Below are positions 8,473 through 17,129 of a DNA stretch of 63,113 nt, piece by piece. The notes beneath the pieces were generated by a model, which saw only the letters and a program-made list of their open reading frames with translations, ran no database searches and had not been told where the DNA came from. Source of the DNA: an uncultured Clostridia bacterium. Its GTDB lineage: Bacteria; Bacillota; Clostridia; Christensenellales; DTU072. The stretch lies in NCBI GenBank assembly GCA_944350065.1, contig CALVOD010000001.1, positions 1 to 63,113 on the forward strand. Reading direction: 5' to 3'. The number at the start of each line of letters is the position of its first letter. Position 1 is the first letter of the stretch. A program made the translations under genes and the position numbers.

Positions 8473-9704
8473 TGGACGCCGCAACTTTAAGGAAAAGCTA
8501 TAACATACTTGACAGGGTATTGCGCGCGGGCGCGTACCTTAACATAGAATTGAATTCGTTGAAGGACGACGGCGACAAGAACACGGTGGTGAAACTCGTG
8601 TACGGCACGCTCGAAAACTATTACGAATGCGTATACGTGCTGAAAAGTCTTGTCGGGCGGATGCCCAAGCCGAAATTCCGCGCGCTGTTTCTGCAGGCGA
8701 TATACGCTCTGCGTCACTTGAGCGCGGCGCCGTACGCAGTGGTCAACTCGAGCGTGGAGCTCGCCGCGCAGATAGGCGGCGGCGATATAAAAGGCTTCGT
8801 CAACGCGGTGCTGAAGAAGGTTGCTGCGGGGGATCCCGAAAAAATGCCTTCCGCATTAAGCGACGAAGGGCTCGAGATAGCCGCAAACGCGCCGATATGG
8901 CTCGTGAAAAAGCTGACCGACGAAGGCTACGACGCGGTGCGGGTATTGAGACCGCGCGCCGAAAAGCGAAAGCACATACGCCTCACTTCCAAATGCGGAA
9001 AGGGCGAATTCGACGAAAAGGAGTGTAACGCCGAGCGTAGCGAAACGGGCGGATATTACGTCGACGTCACGCCTGCGGTAAGCGCGCTCGCGGCGCAAGG
9101 CAAAGCGACTTTTCAGTCGCCTTCGTCGATGGTTGCCGTCGAAGCGTTCGGCGAGCTTAAAGGCAAGCGTTTTCTTGACCTGTGCGCGGCGCCCGGAGGG
9201 AAGGCGGTATTAGGCGCGGAGCGCGGAGCGGAAGTTACCGCTTGCGACGTACACCTGCACAGAACGGAGCTTATCAGGGCTTACGCGAAGCGCGTGGGCG
9301 TGAACGTAAAGACTCTTACGAACGACGGAACGGTATACAGGGAAGAATTCGATTCCGCTTTCGACTGCGTTCTCACCGACGTTCCCTGTTCGGGGCTCGG
9401 CGTGATCTCATTGAGACCGGATATCGTGCTTAACCGCAGAAGCGAGGATATCGACGCGCTCGTCGAAATACAACGTAAGCTGCTTTTAACCGCCTCGCGT
9501 TACGTTAAGCCGGGCGGATTGCTCGTGTATTCCACCTGTACTCTCACTGCGTGCGAGAACGGGGAACAGATTGAAAGATTTCTAAAAGAAAATGGCAAAT
9601 TCTGTATCGAAGGATACGGAATTGTTCCTGAAGGCGTGCGTATGATATTGCCGGACGACAAAATGGACGGATTCTTTATCGCGCGAATGAGGAGGAAGGG
9701 ATGA
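8472..9704 (+). CDS. rsmB: 16S rRNA (cytosine-967-C5)-methyltransferase RsmB/Sun
   Basis: 410 residues. An N-terminal NusB-like RNA-binding domain (roughly residues 1-130) is followed by a SAM-dependent RNA m5C methyltransferase. Motifs: FLDLCAAPGGKA (SAM site), TDVPCSGLGV with the TRP-Cys, and YSTCTLT with the catalytic Cys. It lies in the usual fmt-rsmB-rlmN order. The start ATG overlaps the fmt stop and has no strong RBS of its own, so coupled translation is likely. Confidence 0.94.
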   Translation: MDAATLRKSYNILDRVLRAGAYLNIELNSLKDDGDKNTVVKLVYGTLENYYECVYVLKSLVGRMPKPKFRALFLQAIYALRHLSAAPYAVVNSSVELAAQIGGGDIKGFVNAVLKKVAAGDPEKMPSALSDEGLEIAANAPIWLVKKLTDEGYDAVRVLRPRAEKRKHIRLTSKCGKGEFDEKECNAERSETGGYYVDVTPAVSALAAQGKATFQSPSSMVAVEAFGELKGKRFLDLCAAPGGKAVLGAERGAEVTACDVHLHRTELIRAYAKRVGVNVKTLTNDGTVYREEFDSAFDCVLTDVPCSGLGVISLRPDIVLNRRSEDIDALVEIQRKLLLTASRYVKPGGLLVYSTCTLTACENGEQIERFLKENGKFCIEGYGIVPEGVRMILPDDKMDGFFIARMRRKG

Positions 9705-10783
9705 AACTTCTGCAAGACTTGAGCTTCAACGAGATGAAAGAACTCGTCGTAAGGTACGGGGAGCCTGCTTTCCGCGCCGAGCAACTGTATTCGCTCGCGA
9801 TGAGACACAAGGAGTACGAGGAAGCCACCAACTTACCCAAGAAATTAACGGAAGCGCTCCGTAAGGAGTATTTCGCGACGGCGCTCGATATAGCGGAAAC
9901 CTACCGCGGTAAAGACGGCGCCGAAAAATATCTTTTCGCTCTCCGCGACGGTAACGTGGTGGAAGGCGTATATATGCCGCACAATTACGGCGATACTCTT
10001 TGCGTATCCACGCAGGTTGGGTGCCGTATGGGTTGCGTGTTCTGCGCTAGCGGGCTGAACGGACTGGTACGGAATCTTACGGCGGGCGAGATACTTGCGG
10101 AAGTGCTTGCCGTCAACCGCCTGCACGGCGGCACGCCCGAGAAGCGGGTGATAACCAACGTGGTATTGATGGGCTCCGGCGAGCCGCTCGACAACTACGA
10201 CAACGTCACGAAGTTTCTTAAACTCGTTTCCTGCGAGCGCGGGATAAACATTAGTTTAAGGAACATATCGCTGTCCACCTGCGGGCTCGCGGACAAGATA
10301 AAGGAGCTTGCCGACAGCGGGCTGCACGTAACGCTTACGATATCGCTTCACGCGGCGACCGACGAAAAGCGTTCCGCGCTTCTTCCCGTGAACCGCAAAT
10401 ACAACATTGCCAAAGTTCTCGAGGCGGCGAAGTATTATTTTGCCGCAACGGGGCGCAGGATCATATTCGAATACGCGTTGGCGGAGGGCAAAAACGCGGA
10501 CGCGGCGAGCGCGGAGGAGCTTGCGGCGCTCGTTAAAGGAATAAACTGCCACGTCAACCTTATCAATCTCAATTACGTCAAGGAGCGCGGTATGCGCGGC
10601 ATAGCTTCGGGCGAGATAGGTGAATTTATGAAGATACTCGAAAAGCGCGGCGTATCCGTAACTTTGAGGCGCAGTATGGGCAACGATATCGGAGGGGCGT
10701 GCGGACAGTTGAGAGTGAAATATCTTAAAGAAAAAGACGAGCGGTTGAAGCGCGGCGAAGGTTGCGGGGAGGAGAGCGAATGA
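9701..10783 (+). CDS. rlmN: 23S rRNA (adenine-2503-C2) / tRNA methyltransferase RlmN
   Basis: Radical SAM enzyme methylating A2503 of 23S rRNA (and A37 of tRNAs in E. coli). 360 residues. The radical SAM Cys triad CxxxCxxC lies in GCRMGCVFCASG (about residues 108-115), with GEILAEVL and GSGEPLDNYDNV following. The second catalytic Cys is visible near the C-terminus in GGACGQLR. The start overlaps the rsmB stop by 4 bases behind an AGGAGGAAGG site. Confidence 0.96.
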   Translation: MKLLQDLSFNEMKELVVRYGEPAFRAEQLYSLAMRHKEYEEATNLPKKLTEALRKEYFATALDIAETYRGKDGAEKYLFALRDGNVVEGVYMPHNYGDTLCVSTQVGCRMGCVFCASGLNGLVRNLTAGEILAEVLAVNRLHGGTPEKRVITNVVLMGSGEPLDNYDNVTKFLKLVSCERGINISLRNISLSTCGLADKIKELADSGLHVTLTISLHAATDEKRSALLPVNRKYNIAKVLEAAKYYFAATGRRIIFEYALAEGKNADAASAEELAALVKGINCHVNLINLNYVKERGMRGIASGEIGEFMKILEKRGVSVTLRRSMGNDIGGACGQLRVKYLKEKDERLKRGEGCGEESE

Positions 10784-11649
10784 GAGGGGTAGACGGCACG
10801 GTTACTTCGGTGGTAGCCGGAAGGTATACCGTCAAATGCGGTAACAAAGCGTACGTGGCTTACGCGCGCGGCAAGTTACGCCGCGACGGCGACATATACG
10901 TCGGCGACAAAGTCGCCGTAATATTCGAGCGCGGAGAGGCGGTGATAGACGCCGTAAAGCCGCGCAGGAATTCGCTCGTACGTCCTTACGTGGCTAACGT
11001 GGACGCGGCGCTCATAGTGATAGCGAAGGAGCCCGAGCCGGATATGCTTCTCGTGGACAAGATAATAGTGAACTGCTACGCGGAAGGCATAAAACCGGTG
11101 ATTTTATATAACAAATGCGAACTCGCCGAGGAAGGCGAGATCGACAGGGTGCTTGAGCCTTACCGCGCGTTTATGGATTGCGTAGAGGTTTCCGCCGAAG
11201 AAAAACGCGGCTTCGAAAAACTTAAAGAATTCGTCGAAGGCAAGACCGTATGCCTTGCCGGGCAGAGCGCGGTCGGCAAGACTTCGCTTCTCAACGCGCT
11301 GCTCGATCTTAATTTAAAGACGGACGGGCTTTCGAGAAAAGTAAAGCGCGGCAAAAACACCACCCGCCACGTGGAAATTTACGAAGCGCTCGGCGGCGAC
11401 ATAATGGATACTTGCGGCTTCAGTATGCTCACGCCCGTAAATCTTAAACCGGAAGAATTGACCTATTATTACGAGGATTTCATCGGATATCAGGACGAAT
11501 GCAGATACCGCGGATGCACGCACACCGAGGAACCGGACTGCGCGGTGAAGCGCGCCGTTGCGGAAGGGGCTCTTGACAAAGGGCGTTATATGAGGTATCT
11601 TGAAATTTACGGGGAACTCAAAGAAAACAGGAGGAAGCTCTATGAATAA
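10780..11649 (+). CDS. rsgA: ribosome small-subunit-dependent GTPase RsgA
   Basis: Circularly permuted GTPase that checks late 30S assembly. 289 residues from ATG 10780, which overlaps the rlmN stop (ATGA) and follows GGGGAGGAGAG; an earlier in-frame start at 10762 is less likely. N-terminal OB fold, then G4-like NKCEL, then G1 GQSAVGKTSLLNALL, and G3 DTCGFS, the permuted G4-G1-G3 order. The C-terminal zinc site is seen in CRYRGCTHTEEPDC. DTPG of most relatives is DTCG here, and NKxD is NKCE, minor departures. Confidence 0.95.
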   Translation: MRGVDGTVTSVVAGRYTVKCGNKAYVAYARGKLRRDGDIYVGDKVAVIFERGEAVIDAVKPRRNSLVRPYVANVDAALIVIAKEPEPDMLLVDKIIVNCYAEGIKPVILYNKCELAEEGEIDRVLEPYRAFMDCVEVSAEEKRGFEKLKEFVEGKTVCLAGQSAVGKTSLLNALLDLNLKTDGLSRKVKRGKNTTRHVEIYEALGGDIMDTCGFSMLTPVNLKPEELTYYYEDFIGYQDECRYRGCTHTEEPDCAVKRAVAEGALDKGRYMRYLEIYGELKENRRKLYE

Positions 11650-12298
11650 TATCATCGTTTCGCCGTCGATACTCGCGGGCGATTTCGCCAATATGGAAAA
11701 GAGCGTTCGCGCGCTCGGAGACTGGGGCGCGGACTACGTGCATTGCGACGTAATGGACGGAGTTTACGTTAAGAACCTCACTTTCGGGATGCCCATGATC
11801 GCGGCAATCAAGAAGATATCTCCTTTGCCGCTCGACGTGCATCTGATGATAACCGAGCCCGAAAGGTACGTCGCCGAATTCGTTAAGTGCGGCGCGGACA
11901 TAGTGACCTTCCATCCCGACGCGAGCAAGCGTCCCGCGGAAACCCTCGACGAAATCCGTTCTTTGGGCGCGAAAGCGGGCATAGTCATCAATCCGAACGT
12001 ATCTTTCGAAGAGTATAAGCATCTTCTCAAGAAGTGCGACGTGCTTCTCGTGATGAGCGTTTACGCGGGACTGGGCGGACAAAAATTCATACCCGAAACG
12101 CTCGAGACAGTGCGCGCAGCCGTGAAATACATTGAGGAGAACGCTTTGGACGTCATTATCGAGATAGACGGCGGCGTGGGCGAAAGCAACGCCGCGACCG
12201 TAAGAGAAGCCGGCGTTCGGATGATAGTTGCGGGCTCCGCCGTTTATAAATCGGACGATCCCGCGCGCACGGTACGCGTACTGCGCGGAGACAGGTAA
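11642..12298 (+). CDS. rpe: ribulose-phosphate 3-epimerase
   Basis: Interconverts ribulose-5-P and xylulose-5-P in the pentose phosphate pathway. 218 residues with TIM-barrel motifs: VSPSILAGDFANM, YVHCDVMDGVYVKNLTFG, LDVHLMI, and EIDGGVGESNAATV with the phosphate-binding end MIVAGSAVYKS. The start ATG 11642 follows AGGAGGAAGCTCT and overlaps the last codons of rsgA by 8 bases. The rsgA-rpe order matches Bacillus subtilis yloQ-rpe. Confidence 0.96.
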   Translation: MNNIIVSPSILAGDFANMEKSVRALGDWGADYVHCDVMDGVYVKNLTFGMPMIAAIKKISPLPLDVHLMITEPERYVAEFVKCGADIVTFHPDASKRPAETLDEIRSLGAKAGIVINPNVSFEEYKHLLKKCDVLLVMSVYAGLGGQKFIPETLETVRAAVKYIEENALDVIIEIDGGVGESNAATVREAGVRMIVAGSAVYKSDDPARTVRVLRGDR

Positions 12299-12316
12299 CC
12301 TTTTCGGGGGCGCGGA

Positions 12317-12324
12317 CATATACT
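12317..12324 (+). promoter_or_regulatory. possible sigma-E-like -10 element before spoVM
   Basis: CATATACT at 12317-12324 differs from the sigma-E -10 consensus (CATACANT) at one base. The expected ATA -35 is not at the right distance; GTAACC lies there instead. Weak, and reported because the next gene looks like spoVM. Confidence 0.3.
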
Positions 12325-12341
12325 GGTGTAACGGAGAAAAA

Positions 12342-12425
12342 ATGAGAATAATCTGTATCAGTTGCCCCGCCGTCCTTAAACCCATAGTCCGTCTTATCAA
12401 AAAACTTTGTCCCGGAGATAAATAA
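12342..12425 (+). CDS. spoVM: probable SpoVM, spore coat morphogenetic peptide
   Basis: A 27-residue reading frame, MRIICISCPAVLKP followed by IVRLIKKLCPGDK, with a GGAGA site just upstream. SpoVM of Bacillus (26 residues) is an amphipathic helix that recognises the curved forespore membrane and anchors SpoIVA. Shared with the Bacillus peptide by eye: length, basic residue 2, Ile6, the key Pro9, Leu12, the IVR triplet at 15-17 and a charged C-terminus. Its place between rpe and rpmB matches B. subtilis, where the order is rpe-thiN-spoVM-rpmB, though thiN is absent here and rpmB is inverted. The window also encodes SpoIVA, its partner. It is too short for statistical proof. Confidence 0.65.
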   Translation: MRIICISCPAVLKPIVRLIKKLCPGDK

Positions 12426-12443
12426 CCGGCGACGCCGCAAAAA

Positions 12444-12467
12444 AAGCGTTCCCGATAGGGAACGCTT
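12444..12467 (-). terminator. intrinsic terminator of rpmB
   Basis: Perfect hairpin with arms AAGCGTTCCC and GGGAACGCTT and loop GATA. On the minus strand it is followed by a run of Ts (the A run at 12439-12445), so it ends rpmB. In the plus direction there is only TTCGTTTG, so it would terminate the rpe-spoVM transcript weakly at best. Confidence 0.8.
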
Positions 12468-12552
12468 CGTTTGCGTACGTTATATAAGAAAACTGCCGCT
12501 TACGCGACAGCCGATTCGCGCCCGTAAGGCGCAAGCGTAAAGTCGGGGATAA

Positions 12553-12744
12553 TTATTCCTTATCCGCTTTCTTCATCGTGCGCAGGCAACGGGTGCACAC
12601 GTAAGCGTTACGGACTTTGCCGTCGATCTCTATATCCACTTTCTGGACGTTGGGAGTCCAGCTTCTTTTCGTTTTGATATTACTGTGGCTCACTTTGTTG
12701 CCGCTCATACTGCCTTTGCCGCATATACTGCATACTTTAGACAT
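12553..12744 (-). CDS. rpmB: 50S ribosomal protein L28
   Basis: 63-residue L28 beginning MSKVCSICGKGSMSGNKVSH, with a second Cys pair in YVCTRCLRTMKK, so this is the zinc-binding form of L28. RBS GGAGGT precedes the start. It is transcribed from its own consensus promoter towards spoVM, opposite to its neighbours. In B. subtilis rpmB is also inverted relative to yloU, so the arrangement is conserved. Confidence 0.97.
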   Translation of the reverse strand: MSKVCSICGKGSMSGNKVSHSNIKTKRSWTPNVQKVDIEIDGKVRNAYVCTRCLRTMKKADKE

Positions 12745-12778
12745 AGTTGTAACCTCCTGCGTTATTTCGCGCTTACGT

Positions 12779-12807
12779 ATTATACAAAATATTTATAAGT
12801 TTGGCAA
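12779..12807 (-). promoter_or_regulatory. rpmB promoter, TTGCCA-N17-TATAAT
   Basis: On the minus strand TTGCCA (12802-12807) and TATAAT (12779-12784) are separated by 17 bases, upstream of the rpmB RBS. It lies back to back with the asp23 promoter, their -35 boxes about 28 bases apart. Confidence 0.8.
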
Positions 12808-12835
12808 CAGTTTTTAGGTACCTTTTCGAATTTAC

Positions 12836-12864
12836 TTGCAAAATATCGGGTATTGCTATATTAT
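12836..12864 (+). promoter_or_regulatory. asp23-fakA promoter, TTGCAA-N17-TATTAT
   Basis: TTGCAA at 12836-12841 and TATTAT at 12859-12864, 17 bases apart, in an AT-rich stretch. Predicted leader is about 70 bases with a GC-rich segment. Confidence 0.65.
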
Positions 12865-12940
12865 ATATAATATCGATAAGTACGCGCACGCGTGGAGCGG
12901 GAGCTTTTGCGGCAATGCGCGCTTACCGCGACGGAGTAAT

Positions 12941-13291
12941 ATGGCGCTCACGACTACCAACATTTACGGCAATATCAATATCAGCGACCAGGCTGTAGCA
13001 ATTATCGTAAGCAGGATAACCCTCGATTGCTACGGCGTCGTCGAGCTTGCGAGCCGCCGTCTGAGCGACAGCATTATGATACTTTTCAACAAGGAGCCTC
13101 TCGGCAAAGGCGTCAAAATCGTCACGATGGATAACCGTATCTTCGTGGAGCTTTACGTCATACTGAAGGACGGCGTCAATCGCGAAGCCGTGATAGAGAG
13201 TCTCCGTTCGAGCGTGCAGTATAACGTCGAGCACCTCACCGGTATGCGGGTGAAAAGCGTCATCATCCACGTCGTGGGAGTAAAGTTATAG
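12941..13291 (+). CDS. Asp23/Gls24 family envelope stress protein (YloU-like)
   Basis: 116 residues of the Asp23/DUF322 family: NISDQAVAIIVSRITLDCYGVVELASR near the start and VEHLTGMRVKSVIIHVVGV at the end are the two conserved parts. Family members are membrane-associated or cytoplasmic proteins linked to envelope stress and, in this locus, to the fatty acid kinase next door. ATG 12941 with GGAGTAAT is chosen over an upstream in-frame start at 12836 that lies inside the promoter. Same position as B. subtilis yloU. Confidence 0.92.
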   Translation: MALTTTNIYGNINISDQAVAIIVSRITLDCYGVVELASRRLSDSIMILFNKEPLGKGVKIVTMDNRIFVELYVILKDGVNREAVIESLRSSVQYNVEHLTGMRVKSVIIHVVGVKL

Positions 13292-13322
13292 AAATGGCGA
13301 AGCAATTCGGTTAAGGATATAG

Positions 13323-14957
13323 ATGAACATATTACAGACAGCGGATATTCGCGAACTCTTCAAGGGCGGTGCGATTAATCTTAAAAACAACAGCGCATAT
13401 ATCGACAGTCTGAACGTCTTTCCGGTTCCCGACGGAGACACGGGAACGAATATGAATCTTACCGTAACGTCTTCGATCAAGGAGATGGACGCGGTCGCGG
13501 AAGACCGTATGGACCTTGTGTGCGAAGCGTTCGCACGCGGCGCCCTTAAAGGCGCGCGCGGTAACAGCGGCGTAATATTGAGTCAGATTTTCAAGGGTAT
13601 GAGCCTCGTTATGGGCGAATGTACCGAAGTCACAACGAAAATCTTCGCTCGCGCGCTGAAAAACGGCTCCAACGCAGCCTACGACGTGGTAACTCACCCC
13701 AAGGAAGGCACGATACTTACCGTCATAAGGCTCGTAAGCGATTATGCGCTTAAAATTTCCACTAAAAGGAAAGATTTTATTGAATTTTTCGACCTTTTAC
13801 TCGTTAAAGGCGAAGAAGTGGTTAAGAGTACGCCCGAAATGCTGCCCGTATTGAAGAAAGCGGGCGTAGTGGACGCGGGCGGAAAAGGGCTTCTCACGAT
13901 ACTCTACGGTATGTCCAACGTGCTCAAAGGCGTGCCAATGCAGGAGATTTCGCCTGCGGAAGGCGGACAGGAGAGAAGCGAGGACTTTTTCGACGCGCCC
14001 GACGTACACGATCTCGACGATATCAAATTCGCGTATTGCACCGAATTTTTCATTATTAACATGAAAAAGAAGACCACGTTGTCGGATATCGATAAGCTGC
14101 GCGACAAGCTCAACAATATCGGCGACTGCGTGATAGTGGTGGGCGATCTTACCCTCGTCAAGGTGCACGTTCATACAAATAACCCCGACAAAGCGCTCGG
14201 ATACGCGCTTATGCTGGGCGAGCTCGACAAACCTAAGATAGAAAACATGCTCGAGCAAAACCGCGCGCTCAAGAAGTCGCGCGAGGAGCGTAAGGAAGAA
14301 GTCAAACCCGTTTCGCTCGTGTCTATATGCAACGGCGAAGGCATCAAACGCATTTTCACCGAATTGCGCGTGGACAAGATACTCGAAGGCGGTCAGACGA
14401 TGAACCCGAGCGTCGCGGATATAGTGGGACTTGTGGATTCCACCGGCTCCGACACCGTCTACATACTTCCCAACAATTCCAACATCGTTCTCGCTGCGGA
14501 GCAGGCGAGAGAGCTGACCAAGGCGAAATTGGTAGTTATAGCTACCAAAAATATTCCGCAGGGCATTACCGCCGCTATCAACTTCAATCCCGAAGCGAGC
14601 GAGGAAGAAAACGTGGAGATGATGCGCCGCGCGATACAGTCGGTGCGCAGCGCTCAGGTTACCCGCGCGGTACGCGATACGGAAATGGATGGCTTCGATC
14701 TGCATAACGGCGACGTCATCGGTATTTACGACAGGATCGTAGCGAAGGGCGATTCCGTCAACGAGGTTGCGCGCGAAGTGGTCGCGCAGATGGTTTCCGA
14801 CGAGACCGCTGCCATCAGCCTGTATTACGGGGCCGGACTCGAGGCATCCGTCGTCGAGGAATTGCAAACCGTGCTGCAGGACGAATATCCCTTCCACGAC
14901 GTTATGGTCTACGAAGGCGGTCAGCAACATTATTTCTATTACATTTCCGTCGAATAG
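13323..14957 (+). CDS. fakA: fatty acid kinase subunit FakA (YloV/DAK2 family)
   Basis: 544 residues. The N-terminal DhaL-type kinase domain has the metal-binding VPDGDTGTNMNL (residues 35-46) and GARGNSGVILSQIFKG; a middle domain and a C-terminal DegV-like region (VYILPNNSNIVLAAEQA) follow. FakA phosphorylates fatty acids presented by a FakB/DegV protein for phospholipid synthesis. No fakB is in the window. The gene pairs with asp23 upstream and recG downstream as in Bacillus (yloU-yloV...recG). Confidence 0.93.
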   Translation: MNILQTADIRELFKGGAINLKNNSAYIDSLNVFPVPDGDTGTNMNLTVTSSIKEMDAVAEDRMDLVCEAFARGALKGARGNSGVILSQIFKGMSLVMGECTEVTTKIFARALKNGSNAAYDVVTHPKEGTILTVIRLVSDYALKISTKRKDFIEFFDLLLVKGEEVVKSTPEMLPVLKKAGVVDAGGKGLLTILYGMSNVLKGVPMQEISPAEGGQERSEDFFDAPDVHDLDDIKFAYCTEFFIINMKKKTTLSDIDKLRDKLNNIGDCVIVVGDLTLVKVHVHTNNPDKALGYALMLGELDKPKIENMLEQNRALKKSREERKEEVKPVSLVSICNGEGIKRIFTELRVDKILEGGQTMNPSVADIVGLVDSTGSDTVYILPNNSNIVLAAEQARELTKAKLVVIATKNIPQGITAAINFNPEASEEENVEMMRRAIQSVRSAQVTRAVRDTEMDGFDLHNGDVIGIYDRIVAKGDSVNEVAREVVAQMVSDETAAISLYYGAGLEASVVEELQTVLQDEYPFHDVMVYEGGQQHYFYYISVE

Positions 14958-14981
14958 TCACGGAGCGTACTTTAAATTCCG

Positions 14982-16973
14982 ATGGAGCGGAGCGAACTTC
15001 TCGGCGTAAAGGGAGTAGGTCCCGTAACGCTCGAAAAACTCAATTATTTAGGTATTTATTCGCGGCGGGGGATCGTCGAAAAGACCCCCGTCGATTATAT
15101 TGATTTAGACGCGGTGAGCAATCTCGACGAAGCGGACGACGGGCAATTTGTGGTGCTCGTCACGGAGATTACTTCCGCAAGCAAACCCTTCAGAAAAGGC
15201 AAACTTCAGATGTACCGCGTGACCGGCGCCACCGACGACGGCAAAAAGGTCAAGCTCGTATGGTACAACGCCAATTACGTCGCTTCCGTAGTATGCGCGG
15301 GGGCGAGAGTACGCGTCTACGGCAAATTGCGAAAAGAGGGGAGAACTTTCGAACTCATCAATCCCGCTTACGAGAAAGCGGATTCGCTCGGCGAAGGCGA
15401 GTTGCGCGGCATTAAACCTGTTTACGCGACGCGCGGCGTCATACCGCAGAAGACGTTTTCGGCAATGGTGGCCGATGTCGTCACCAAAGGCTTCGACGCG
15501 AGAGGACTTGCCGACGGCGAAAAGGATTTGATGAGCCTCAGGGAAGCCTTCGTCAAAGCGCATTTTCCGTCGAGTATCCCCGAAGCGGAAGCGGCGAGGG
15601 AAAGAATAGAGCTCGAAAAACTTCTCAAAGACATTCTCGCTTACCGCGTCGTGCGCAAGGAATCGAGACGGTCGGTATATTACGAAGCTCATCCCGCAGT
15701 CATAGATAAACTGACCGACGCCCTTCCTTACAGACTGACACAGTCGCAGAAAGCGGCGGTGAACGACATACTCGAGCGTATGCAGTCCGACAAACCGCTC
15801 AACGCGATGCTCGTGGGCGACGTCGGCAGCGGTAAAACGGTAGTGGCGATGATAGCGGCGTATTACGTCGCGGCTTCCGGTTACCAAGCGGCGGTGATGG
15901 CTCCCACCGAGATACTCGCGGTACAGCATTATCGTAATTTCGAGAAATTTCTCGCGCCGCTCGGAGTTAAGACCGTATTACTTACCGGCGGTTGCGGCGC
16001 CGCCGAGAAGCGCGTGGCGCGCTCTGCCGTGTCTTCGGGCTACGCCGACGTGATCATAGGAACGCACGCCGTCATATCCAAAGGAGTGGATTTCCGTTCG
16101 CTCGCGCTCGTCGTCATAGACGAGCAGCACCGTTTCGGCGTTGCTCAACGCACGGCGCTCGTGGATAAGGGCGGCGCCGTGGATACGCTCACGCTTTCAG
16201 CAACTCCCATTCCGCGTTCGTTAAGGCTTACGGTATTCGGCGATATCGACGTTATGAGTATCGACAGAAGATATTCCGCAGACAACGTGTCCACCGCGGT
16301 GGTCACCCCCGCCAAGCGTAAAGCGATGACCGATTACATCGTGGACGAATGTCTCAAAGGAAGACAGGCTTACGTCGTCGCTCCCAAGATATTCGACGCG
16401 GAGGGCATAGAAGGCTTCGCCGCCGAAAAACTTTATAAAGAGCTTTGCTCGCAGTACGGGGACAAAGTTACGATAGGGCTTCTGCACGGCAGAATGAAGG
16501 CGCAGGAAAAACAAAAGGTGTTGAACGGGTTTGCCGACGGAACGGTGTCAATCCTCGTGTCCACCACCGTCATAGAAGTGGGTATCGACGTCCCCAACGC
16601 GTCTATGATGGCTATATTCGACGCGGAGCGGTTCGGATTAAGCACTTTGCACCAGCTTAGGGGCAGAATAGGTAGGGACGGCTCCAAAGCGTACTGTTTC
16701 CTTTATACCTCTAAGTCCGGCGACGATATAATCAGGCTCGAAACTCTCGTCAGGGAACGCGACGGGCTCGAGATTGCGGAAAAGGATCTCGAAATGCGCG
16801 GCGCGGGCGAATGGCTCGGAGAGGAGCAGAGCGGCAAGGGCGGCGCGCGGCTTTCCGTCGCGCTCATGCGTAAAGCAAAGGATATCGCCGACCGCACCGA
16901 TTTGGCTCCGTATAAAAACGAACTGACCGCTTACGCGCTTGCGCGCGGCTTCTTCAAAATCAGTTTGAACTGA
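14982..16973 (+). CDS. recG: ATP-dependent DNA helicase RecG
   Basis: Branch-migration helicase for Holliday junctions and stalled forks. 663 residues, slightly shorter than E. coli RecG (693). N-terminal wedge/OB domain, then Walker A GDVGSGKT (about residue 279-286), DEQH box with IDEQHRFGVAQR, LSATPIPRS motif III, and the C-terminal QLRGRIGRDG motif VI. The first residues LLGVKGVGPVTLEKL form a helix-hairpin-helix-like start. It starts 24 bases after fakA with only a weak RBS. fapR-plsX, usual next genes, are absent. Confidence 0.96.
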   Translation: MERSELLGVKGVGPVTLEKLNYLGIYSRRGIVEKTPVDYIDLDAVSNLDEADDGQFVVLVTEITSASKPFRKGKLQMYRVTGATDDGKKVKLVWYNANYVASVVCAGARVRVYGKLRKEGRTFELINPAYEKADSLGEGELRGIKPVYATRGVIPQKTFSAMVADVVTKGFDARGLADGEKDLMSLREAFVKAHFPSSIPEAEAARERIELEKLLKDILAYRVVRKESRRSVYYEAHPAVIDKLTDALPYRLTQSQKAAVNDILERMQSDKPLNAMLVGDVGSGKTVVAMIAAYYVAASGYQAAVMAPTEILAVQHYRNFEKFLAPLGVKTVLLTGGCGAAEKRVARSAVSSGYADVIIGTHAVISKGVDFRSLALVVIDEQHRFGVAQRTALVDKGGAVDTLTLSATPIPRSLRLTVFGDIDVMSIDRRYSADNVSTAVVTPAKRKAMTDYIVDECLKGRQAYVVAPKIFDAEGIEGFAAEKLYKELCSQYGDKVTIGLLHGRMKAQEKQKVLNGFADGTVSILVSTTVIEVGIDVPNASMMAIFDAERFGLSTLHQLRGRIGRDGSKAYCFLYTSKSGDDIIRLETLVRERDGLEIAEKDLEMRGAGEWLGEEQSGKGGARLSVALMRKAKDIADRTDLAPYKNELTAYALARGFFKISLN

Positions 16974-17129
16974 ATAGGTTTGAACTGACTTTTTTCCGCA
17001 TAATAAGGCTTATATCAACCTTTTCCGCCCCTTGCGGGCGCACGACTTATATATATTTTTCGCTTATTTTGTCTTATCCGTCGCACCCGTCGGAGCTATG
17101 GTTTATAATCCGTTCAAAAGGACGGATCA

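Noticed and set aside
12317..12324. Firm sigma-E promoter before spoVM
   Set aside because: -10 fits at 7 of 8, but the ATA -35 is not at 16-18 bases; kept only as a weak feature.
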